64,000 nucleotides of DNA, from positions 186,001 to 250,000 of the forward strand of contig WACJ01000225.1 in the NCBI GenBank assembly GCA_008973525.1. The letters are read 5' to 3'. A program made the translations under genes and the position numbers. Positions within the stretch are counted from its first letter, which is position 1, and every line of letters begins with the position of its first letter. Under the pieces are notes generated by a model that had not been told where the DNA came from, did no database searches, and saw nothing but the letters and a program-made list of their open reading frames with translations. The stretch comes from Stenopsyche tienmushanensis (lineage: Eukaryota > Arthropoda > Insecta > Trichoptera > Stenopsychidae). Positions 27,901-39,900 of the stretch are shown one piece after another.

Positions 27901-30900
27901 ACCGATCCCGAAAGCGTCGAGTATAAAATAATACATGCGCACAAAGAACTCGCAATTAATCCCGTATAATGTCGAGATGACGATACCAGGAAAATCAGAA
28001 TTTCAATTCATCCTGTACAATATTTTACAATTTTATCGTGCAAGATCTCTCTCCAACAGAATTTTACGATTATCGCCACTTGGATTACTTTTTAAAGAAT
28101 AAAAAATTAAGAAACCGGGATAAAGTCATTTATTTGTATGTCCGCCACTTATCATCCGTACAAATCCACTTATCTGTCAGGGCCGTCGCAGCGTGTATGA
28201 AGCTTGTATTTAAATAAATAAACACTGTCGATAGCACACAATATTCGGTAATTTCTTCAAGTAAACATAAACAATACATTCATTATGTCATTCAGATATC
28301 ATTATTAGTCGATAAATTTAGGTTAACGATCTATACCAGGGGTGACCAAACCAACAACAACAACAATAATAACTCATTATGTTTCAATTTTTCACTTGTG
28401 GCCCGCGGAGTTATGATGCATTGCCAAAGTGGCCCGCAAGATCATTTGGGTTGGCCATCCCTGATATATACAATCGTACGATGTACGCAAGATACTCTCT
28501 CCGTCTCTGTTTCTCTTCAAACTCAACGTGCAAGACACTCTCCGTCTCTGTTTGTCTCCGAGCTCAACGTGTAAGAATGCTGTGTGACACAATTCTGTGT
28601 CTAACCTCTTTAAGGGGTTAATTCTCAGTTATGAATTCCGAACGTTTGTGCGGTATGTCCTAATATTTGCATTGCATGATACGATATTTACATTCGATTA
28701 TCAGCTACCAATGAAATATGTTCTTCTACACATGTTGTACTGCATGCAAGTCAACAATTAAATACTATTTTTGAAGAGTTTTCAATGTCACATGCAGCAT
28801 TGATGATCCACCACAGATTAAAGTAAATGATTAAGTGGGGTTTGTCATTAAAACGTCTATCATATTCTGCAATCCCAGCCTTTTTATGAAAGCATCAATA
28901 CTTGATTAAAAAACATTAAGCGTCCAATGTCTTATTGCAAATAACACTCAGCAGACTTCAAACCGTAGAGGAAAAATGCACGAAAACTGAAGATACGCGT
29001 ATTCGAAACTAATATAGACGATATGCTAACGGTGCAGTAATCCTCGCAGTCAATATTTAGTCTGCGAAAAGATAATGCAAAAGATATCATAGAAAAAAAA
29101 TCATATCATAGATGGAAAAAATTGCATGACTGGTTCAATTAATAACTAAATTATAATATAAAAATAGCTCCAGATAGAATATATGCTAGACACAACAACG
29201 TTAAAATGGAAAACGAGAATATGACACCAACAGACCTACCGTGATTATCATAAAGATAGATAAATAAATGGAGGGAGTCGACAGAAATTTTGTGCAATTG
29301 AAGCCTACTGAATTTTTATCTATTTTTTTCAGTTGACAGGAAAATTCCTTGTTTATTGTGAATACATTCGTACTGCGACTTATTTAAGCTTTCATGCAAG
29401 AATCGCAAGCATATTATTGCAAAAATACTACAGTGAAGTAGTTTATTTTCATTGATGAAATAATATAAAAAATATATTTAAATATTTTTAAAAAAATATG
29501 AGAAACTGCAACAGAATTGGGTACGAAAAAGCATTTCAAATATTCCGAAGCACAAATTCGACTTTGGCTATATTAGTCATTTTAAAAAAAAGGTATTTTC
29601 TTTCTTATTCATATGACGGACATTCTTTCGTCAAACGTTGATATGGAATAGAAAAAATATATAAAATTTGTAATTGTAATTTCGATTTAATAACTACAAA
29701 TGCACTTCGCCCCGTGTTTTTGTCTCATTTTCAAAGTGTTTTAAATTTATTAATTTGATTTTTCTTTTATAAATCCATGTACATTTTAATCGACGACCTT
29801 CCCTCGTCAGATAGTTGAAGGATTTCAGTGACATTCCTTGGAATATGTGAACCGAATGATTTTGGCAAGAGTACAAATTTAATAAGCATACATTATCAAC
29901 GGAGATTAACAAAGATCTAAACAAATACCACCCAGTAGATGTAATAAGATTCAGATTATTCGGTGGATGCATTAAAATATCTCACACAAGATGCAATATT
30001 AAACAATGCTTGCATAGACGCGGCATTGCAAATTGGCGTGAACGTCACGAAAAGAGAAACTCTAAGCTGCGGTTGTTCCGAAATAAATTGATAATTGTTT
30101 GTATTATGTCCATCACAAAGATACGCTACGCGCATGCGCCGCGCATCTGCTGTGTGCGTCTATGAGTAACAAAAAACAACCATTAGACCAATTGTGTGCC
30201 TATTTTATTATATATTACACAACACCGCGCAATATTTTAGCTATAAAAAAGCAATGTATAAAATCAACTTTTCCTATTACGACTTTTATGACTAATCTGC
30301 ATTATAGAATAAAATAACACGTGTACATACCAAGTTGCTAAATAATCAAACATTGTTGACTCGTTGAGATTTTGCCAAATCTTATCTGATTATTCTGAAT
30401 AATGCTGGAAAAGCGATATTGTTGAGATGAACCTTGCCCAGATCGCTACAAAATATCTTTAATTATATGTTGGATCATTTCAGCAGATTTGTCACGTCAC
30501 GCATGTTTGCGGACATGAAGATGGCTGTTTCAGGAAAATACCATCCTTAAAATGTCGTCAAATTATACGGAGGCTTGATGAATCATTACAAGATCGTTTA
30601 TTCTCGTAGCATTGCAAGATGCTAAGTCATTGCCGACTGTTTTTTTTTTTCTTTCTAAAACCGGACGACCTCATAGCACTGCGAAATGTATATCTCAAGT
30701 AGATCGATATAGTTCGATACTTAACGAAACGTTAAATTCTTGGGAATCGTCTGGCTGTTTCGATCGTATTAAGGCGTTCCGATCATACGTCATTCAAACG
30801 ATCATGACTCATTGGACAGCTGAATTACCAACGTTTTCAATATAAACATTTTGGCTGAAGTCTAGCGCGATAAGACGTACGAAGCATGGAAATGTTCCAT

Positions 30901-33900
30901 CATTTCCAGCAATCCCTAAGGTAATCTAGAACGAGTGGTTTATCAATTTCTGGACGAATCCAAAGGCATAAAAGTGGGCGCTCGTAAACATCAATTTAGC
31001 TCAACAGTTTACTTTTTGCAAAAAACCACACGGAACAAATTTTTTATCGGCAATAAAAAGCACCTTTGATCCAAAGTCTGAACGTCGGCAGTCCTTGAAA
31101 AGCGAAGTTTTGCTGAAAAGTGGAATTTAGCGTTATTCTCGAAGGTCATCCATAATGTAAAATATTCAACATCCATAAAACCGCGAGCCTAAAATGTGGA
31201 CCTTCGAGAGTGACCTTTCGGAAAGGCGCATACATTTTGGAAGCGACGCTATAGGAACCCGAGCAACGTCGGATCGTGTGTTCCTGGACATAATTTTTTA
31301 TGTAAACGCTCGTTTCACACGTCATTCGTGTTTACATCCAATTGTCACATTTAAAAATAGTAACTTCGTAGTGAGACCTAAAAATCATTCTCAATTCGAG
31401 GCCTGTTTGGCTTGAAAATGTGAGGGATATAAATCTCAACATTTTGCAATAAAACTTAATTGAGGGCGCATTTATCAGGGTTTCGAATCGGAACGAAACC
31501 GATAATCGATAAAACCATTATTCTTACCGGAACGAAACCCGTAACCGAACCTATATATGCGAAATTTAAAAAAAATAACGGTTCGAAACCCTGGAATTAA
31601 TCATTCGTTGATAATATGGATACATACACTATTCGGAATATTACATACAGTAGACCCGCGGTAATCCGGCACCGGTCTAATCCGGAGACATGTGTAATCC
31701 GACTTGCCAATACATGTATGGTACAGATGAACGGCAAAGTTTTGTCAATGTAAAAATGCCACAATTAATGATATAAAAAAGAACCGCGAGAACATTCAAA
31801 AATTCGTTTCCACCATTGATCGTGGAAAGAAACTATTTGAAAGCAAAGTTGTTTTACAAGGAGATAACAAAATTAGAAGACTTTGTAGCTAGCGAGGAAT
31901 GATTGAATTAAATATTATTATAATATATATTTTAAAATAATACACAAAGATATTCCCAAAAGTAACCAACGTAAAGTATAGATGGCGGTTACTGTTTAAA
32001 AAAAATACTATAATAGAAAGTGTCTACCTTATAAAGCTTAAGTTTTAAATTTCAAGACGCTACGTTGTTCAGTATTTATTTGGCAGCCATCAATAGTGAA
32101 TATTCTCGGTGAATTTGTAAACATGGAAAAAATTGGTTATCGTTAAGTGATACAATACATTTATTTGAAAAGTCTCAGTCCAACTGATATCAAATCTTAG
32201 CTAGTATGCAAGTTATCCTCTGAGGGACCTTCCGTGATCGTACAGATCATATAAAATGCTGCAAAAAGTCCTAAAAGAGGACGGTGAAGCCGCAAAGTCT
32301 ATGTGTGCAACTGGTCCGCTTTTCAGACCGCTGACATGACGAATGAGCGCCTCGCAATCGGACGCCATACCTGAACTCATGTATTTGCATTTTATTTCTT
32401 TAAATCTTCAAATTATATTAAGCACACATCCAAATTAAGCACAAAATTAAATTAAATTTACTTCTTACTAAACGCAGATTAATTTAAATTTACAAAAAAT
32501 TCATCATTTATCTATTTATAATTTTCTTACGAGATTTCTAGTTCTTTGGATTTGGCCAAAAACAGTGCATTAAAAACTTTAAAGAAAAACAAAATACATT
32601 TGCTATTCGTGCTCATTGCGTAGCAAAAAATTTTTCGAAGAAATCGCACAAAAAAAACCTTATCGCCAAAAAAATCACTTATAAAGAAGACCTAGTATGA
32701 ATGCATGTCTATGAACGTATGGTGATTGTACATTCACTTTTGAACAAAAATGTGCATATTTGATTACAACCGTCTTATATTAGTCTGTGATTAAAAAACG
32801 GTAAACGTCTGAGGGAGTATGAACGTCAAAGGGTAGTATGGAAGCAAACAAAAACTATTGCCATGAATGTCATTTATGAATCGATGTAGGTCTGATTTTT
32901 GTCCAAAATAAAAGAATTTAAAACGGCAAGAAAAAGCATCCTTTTAAAAAACATCATCATTAATCTAAGACATCAGTTTGAATCAAAGTCAGAACACACC
33001 TTGTAATTAGACCGTCGTTCAGCTTATTAGAATGAGTTATGTTTGACCTGCTTTAATTCAGATTCTCATAAGCTGATCGCACGAACGACCATAATCGTTC
33101 ATCCAATTAACGAGAAATGCTCGACGCATCGGCGACATATTTTCAACGATAGAGTCAATAACAAGGACTTATATAACGCATCTTCACTTATACAAACTTG
33201 TGAGTAAATTCTCCAATTTTTTTGTGATATTTTTGGCATTGGACCGATTTAATCATCATGAAGGATGACGTACTATTTACGATCTGGGTCTTCTAAATTC
33301 ATCGACTGGGAACGTCGTTTCGACAAGAAACCGAATGTATTGTGCGTAAGTTGTGACTACATTTTGCAAGCATCATGTGATGATTGCATATAAATGACTA
33401 TTGCGCAGATGATGGTTTATCTGCATTTTGCGGTGGCCACTAATAGATTCGCATAAACCAATCCAAAACTACTACATTCATAAATGATGCATAGTAAATT
33501 AAATTTGAAATTAATCATTTCAAATAACACTATATTTGAAGAATATTTATTAAATCGGACATTAAGATCTAGAGTTACACAACGATTGACGATTATAAAA
33601 CATACGCTTTTGTATAATTATGAGCATGTCAAATCATTTTATTGGCGATATTAGATCATTTCTATCAATGCTTCCAATTGGGTACAATAAAACGTTATGA
33701 TTTAACCAATTTCTACTAGACAACGATGATAAAATAGATAAGATTTATATTCAACATCACGTCTTTTGCCTTCAAAACGAAGACAATAAAATGGTATACG
33801 AAATGCTTTTGAATCCATATGCTAAATAATAATTAAATCTGTTCAAAATAGAATAGCTAAAAATCAGTAACAAACAGAATGAATAAATCTTCCCATCTAA

Positions 33901-36900
33901 AATAAGAATGAACCCGACAAATTTGGTATTAACCCCTAAATGAGTACAATCCCAGGGCCTGGGATCCCCCCTCCACTTTTCAGAAAGAGCACTCTTGTAC
34001 ATTGAGCTCGGAGACAGACAGAGACAGCGAGAGAACGTAGCGCAGTTCGGAAGACAGAGACGGAGAGCTTCCCTGCTATCGACAGTATTTATTTATTTAA
34101 TTGCTTCCTGTTCGTCGCTGCCTATTGAATGAGTCTTTGTCCAATTATAATTTTCTTCTAAAGCAGGACCAAATGAATCGATTTTTTGTGTATTGTTTAT
34201 GTAAAGAAATGACGTGGTCTTGTATGCTATCAACAGTGTTTATTTACAATTGACTGCCTCGAATTGAAGATTGTCTTACGCTGATAGGAGCTGACAGAAA
34301 GTAATCGGTGTAAAGCGATTATGGCATCAACGACTTCATCGATTAAATTTGCTCACTCCTCAAAATACTCATAACAGCACATTTGGGAGACCAGGTTTAT
34401 TCTGATTTCTTGGATTAGACACAATAAATACTGAAACACATGTGAAAATCAATAAGACATCACCTTTCCCTGAAAAAATAATCTATGGAGATCGTTTTCA
34501 TTCGATAAAGGATATAACACCACAAGAATATTATATAGTTGTAGGAATTCATCAATGTTAAAGTCTGACGAATATAAGAATCCAGACGATAATTGTTGAC
34601 GTGCCCACAATATGAACACCTATCGGCGATCAAATCACGACCTGAGCGGATCCTCCGCCTGTCGCGGCCAGTAGCTGCTCCATTTTAATTATGATGCTTG
34701 AATTCAAAGCAGCGAAATCTCCATCGGATCAATTGCTCTTTTTGTGTGCGTGATTTTTCCCTGCGATATGGTAAGATAGATGATGTCCATAGTCCATGAT
34801 GGACACTGAATTGTTCGAAATAACATAGCTAACGATGCGTAACCTGTTGCCACGCGATCTGCCATTGCTGAAGATTTTCCGACGTATAAAAACAATCGGT
34901 CTACGCTGGGAAGGCGCAATAAGAAAAAAATTGGGCCATTGAAAGGAGGGTATACGTGACTTGGGGTTGGTCAGAGCGAGTCGATCTTATCGGTCGTAAT
35001 TCTAGGACCTCCTAGCTTCATAATCGTCGCATTTCGCCATTTGTGGAGACCGCTCCCTGTTGTACATGCCCTTTATTCGTACATGCGGCATGGAACGCTA
35101 TCGATCGGAACTAACGCCGGATGACGTCACAGGGAAGAAGTATTACACATCTAGCCTGATGCATATAAAAGCGGCGACGCTGGAAATTCCAGGGGGATGT
35201 CTGCAAAATTAAAGCACACCCCCACCACGGGGAGGCTTTGCTTCCTCCCTATTATTTAAGACTGCTGGATTCGTTCAACATGTAATAGGTTTTAACGACA
35301 GACTGCCAAATGCATTGCGTTTACACAAAGAAATGATGCGATGAGCTTAAATATCTATCAAAAACGAACGAGATCATGCATTCATCACAATAGAACAATC
35401 TTCATAAGGAATAAATACTTCGATAAACATTACGGCAAGACTTATCATAAAACGTGCAGACAATGCGAGGATATAAAGATATAAATTTGCATAGATAAAA
35501 AGATGCAGATACGCGATTGGATCATAAATGTAATCGTTGTAGGACGAGCCCAATCTGACATTAAGAAATAATTTCAGATCAATGCATATGGGATTCCGAC
35601 ATCGTGAAAATTCGCGTGACCGTACGGTCACGCTTCTATTCAACAACAGCGCGTACTATAAACATGCGGTCGAAACTTGGCACTGAAAATCAAGACAGCA
35701 CAACTGATTTTAGACGATCGACGCTTCTTTTCATTCATGATTCCGAGAATTTGCTTCGTCCGCAGCTCATAGATCTATCATTCGTCGAATTAAATAACGA
35801 TCTCAACACCATAAGGTCCCACTCTGGCGCGGATATTAACCTTTTCGTTAGTGAGCAAATTTAAAATCGATGAAGTCGTTGATGTCATAATCGCTTTACA
35901 CCGATTACTTTCTGTCAGCTCCTAATCAGCGTAAGACAATCTTCAATTCGAGGCAGAGTCAATTGTAAATGAACACTTGATAGTGCATACAAGACCACTT
36001 TATTTCTTTACATAAACAATTCACAAAAAATCGATTCAAGTGCTCCTCCTTTAGAAGGAAATGATAATTGGACAAAGACTCATTCAACACGCAGCGAAGA
36101 ACAGCAAGCAGTTAAATAAACAAACACTCTCGATAACACACAATATTCGGTCGTTTCTTTGCGTAAACAAATAACACATATGAAATCGAAATCATTATAA
36201 GTCGATAAATTTGGGCTTAACAAACTATACATTCATGGGATGCATATGAAGAAGCTATCCGTCTCAGTCTCCCGAACTGCGCTAAATTCTCTCTGTCTCT
36301 GTCCGCCTCGGAGCTTCAATGCACAAGAGTACTCTTTCTGAATAGTGAAGGTCAAAACGGATATTTCCGTAAGTACTCACGAAAAGGTTAAAGATTCAAA
36401 CTCAAGGGTAAACATGTGATTGTTCGGAAATAAATTCATCCCACTCAAATCATCATCATCATAGTGCAGCCACAAACAGTCCACTGCAGAACCATGGGCC
36501 TCTTCAATATCCATTCACAGGAAGGGGTTACATCCATCTCGTCTGTATCATACATTCAACTCCTCATTCGCTTGATATTGAAGGCAGAGCCGTAACGAGG
36601 GTACCCCCCCCCCCATATTATTATAATGTATATTTTAAAAGTATATACGAAGATAGTCCCAAAAGTACCCGACCTAACGTATAAATGCCGGTTATTTTTT
36701 TTTTAAATACTATGTAATGTATGTAATAATACATAAATATAGCCTGTGAGAGAGCTCCGTTGATCGTAAAGACCAAATCACTAAAAGAGGGCAAAGTGGC
36801 CACACGGTCTGTGTGTTTATCCGGTCCGCTTTTCGGACCGTTGACATTGCGAATGAACTTGGTATATATTATAAAAACGCTTTTATTTATTTTATAAATT

Positions 36901-39900
36901 TGCTTGTAACTACATAGTTAATAGTACTCAATCATATACAGCGTATAGAACCTTGCCGATTAAAACCCAGAAGAACTTATTTGAGGACAAACGAAGAATC
37001 TCACTTCAAAATACAGCCGAGATGGATATAACCATTTTATATAAATGGATATTGAAAAACACCCTCATTTTTGTTTGTAGCTGCACTATAATAATGATGA
37101 TGATATCCAAATATAATAAACATTATAAAACGGTTATTTTATTTCAATAATATTTTACAGCTTCTGAATGTCTCATAAATATAAAAAACATGATTTTTAT
37201 AATTTGGGGACAATTCGCAATTTTCCTCAACCGCTCATGGAATTTTTAGCGGTCCTTGAAGTGTTAAGATAATTTAATAAGCGTCGAAAATAAATTCGAT
37301 TCAAATCAAAGCTATTGTTCGAAAAACCTAATCGCGCTATTATTGCTATTCGAAAATAAATAACAAATACAAGCGAGTAAATTTATTTTTCAAATTATAT
37401 TGTTATTTATTATATAATCTTTGAAAAAACGATAAAGACGATCGTGATCATACGATCACGCAATTATTTGGGATTGAATTACGCCCATGCAGAATAAAAG
37501 CATTTATCGCAATATGATTGTATCACAATTGATTGTTATAAGGAGACATGTTTGTATTTATAGAAACGAGGTTATGATACGATGCGTATGGATGAAAGCT
37601 GATGAAATATTTCGTATCTATTATATTTACAAAATATAACACAAAAAGCATCGCTGACAGATTATTAGCTCGCATGTTGCACGAATTTAATCAGACTTAT
37701 ACCTATTTTTCCGCATATGTTCATCCCTTAATATCGGTGGAAAACCAGCAAATGTCTATTCGATCCATTTAGCGATGAGACCAATATTGCATAACCAATG
37801 ATAAACGACGAACTTTTTAAAATGTCCGATACTTTAATTAGATTCTCATGGTAGTGAAGGCTAATCGCAAAATGTCAAGTGAAGTATGTGACACAATATG
37901 ATATTATTACGCGATGGCTGCAAGCAAAAAAAAAAACAAATGAATTTGAATTGAGGAATCGACGTTTGGTCCAGATAACATTAGTTTTCGGCCCGGTAAG
38001 TCTGTTAGGTGCGTCGTAATAAAACGCGCAAAAACAGTTGAAATCCGGCCAAAAATGTATTTTTAGCAACGAATAGCGACGAGGAAAACTGGAAACTGGA
38101 AATGTATGTAAACATTACTTTATTATAACTTGGCGATGATAAAATCGACGCGCCACCGAACGAACTTTAATTTTATTATAACGCACATGTTGCTGGCCGC
38201 AAAAACTGTGCTTTCGACGACTAAAAGTAACGCAAATCTAATTGGAATACATCCGATTAGAAATTAGAGCGTTAGTACAGATTGCAACTAGTGTCCTACA
38301 TCAGCGGTCCTCAACATTTTTGCTGCAGACGAGGAAAAATAGAATAAATAATATACAGACCGATTGATGGCTAGAACAAAAACAAATTTTAGAGCAAAAT
38401 GTTTAACAACTTGACGATTCAATTTCACTAATAGATGAAATTATAATGTACCATACCTTCGATAGACTTATCATCGATCCTATTCAAAATTTAATGCAAT
38501 AATTCCCTGAACTAACGATTGAATAGATGTTGAACGAATTGAATAAATGAATGAACGTGATGTGGTTCCGATTAACCATCAATTTCTCCTTCTTAAAAAA
38601 AGTTTACTAGGTCAAATTTTTGCTTTTACATACAATTACTTGATAGTTTAAAAAAGCGTGCACGATGTCCAGTACCCAATGATTATCTCATTTCTGCATG
38701 TATTGTTTAGTCAAGTACAAAGCGTATTATTGTGTAACATGATCTTTTAAGAGTTAAATAGCCTAAATCAGTAAAATCTCTATGATTCGAATAACAAGCA
38801 AATTTGGTCGTTTGGCCAAGATTTGATGGCATCATTTAACAGAATGTTTAAAAATACTAAGTTAAATGCATATCTAATTAAGCCCCATTTTCTCTTTATA
38901 ATCTCACTTCTGACACCAAAGTAACGTAGAGCGGGAGCGCCTGTACCGCTCCCAGGGCATTTGGCATATATTCAATAACTCAGGCAACGACAACACATTA
39001 CCACCCGTATTTGCCAATATCACCAACTTAGCGTGATCAGGTTCTTCTGAAATCTAAGACTCGAGGAACTCTGCACGATGACATCCGAACTATCGACCAT
39101 GACTTCCCGATTCAAGGATAAAATTGAACGAAATAAAGAATTCTAAGTAAAGAAGATCGATATTATCCATATTAATTCAGCTTATGTATCCTATTCTTAA
39201 GCTCTTTTACCACGTCATTCGAATCATCAACAGGCTTATAATCGAATAAATTCAATTCTGCTTACAAGGACTTGAATTTCATTTTACCGACATAATATGA
39301 ATCTTACCGCCATAAAAAGGAGGAAAAAAACATTGATTAATAAGTTAATTTAATATGCAATACAGATGGTGATCAAGAACGCCATAAGGAAGGCCATTAC
39401 TTGTATAAATCAAAGATTTATATATTCTTTTTTTAAATTCTTTCATCTTTTATAGGTCATTCGATTCCATCGCTTCTTGTTTTTTAACAATAATAAATCT
39501 GCAACATTCATCCCTGTCATCTTGGTTTATGCACAAATGTATCGTTGAATATTCAAACAAGCTTATCAATAAGGCTGTTTCCAATCGACATTTTTGAGAT
39601 ACCAAAGCAAGAATGAAAACAGGTCCCTATCAGTGGGATTTCAAAGGAGCAGGTAGATGCGTACAGGTAGAAATTGAGTAAGACGATACCTACCGATTAT
39701 TAAAATTGCATTCTTTCCCAAAGCTCCAGGACAAATAAATAGCGTTGCAGAAAATCCTTCGTCCTTCATAAGAATAAAATTGATGCGCATATAAGCATGA
39801 GGCGATTAATGACTTTTTTTTATCAAAATAACGATTGCCCAAAAAGCGTAAGGGGATATTAATTTTGACGATTTATAATTTAAATTTAAATACTGTAAGA

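Noticed and set aside
36604..36616. Poly(C) run as a functional element
   Set aside because: Simple homopolymer at a repeat boundary; no supporting structure.
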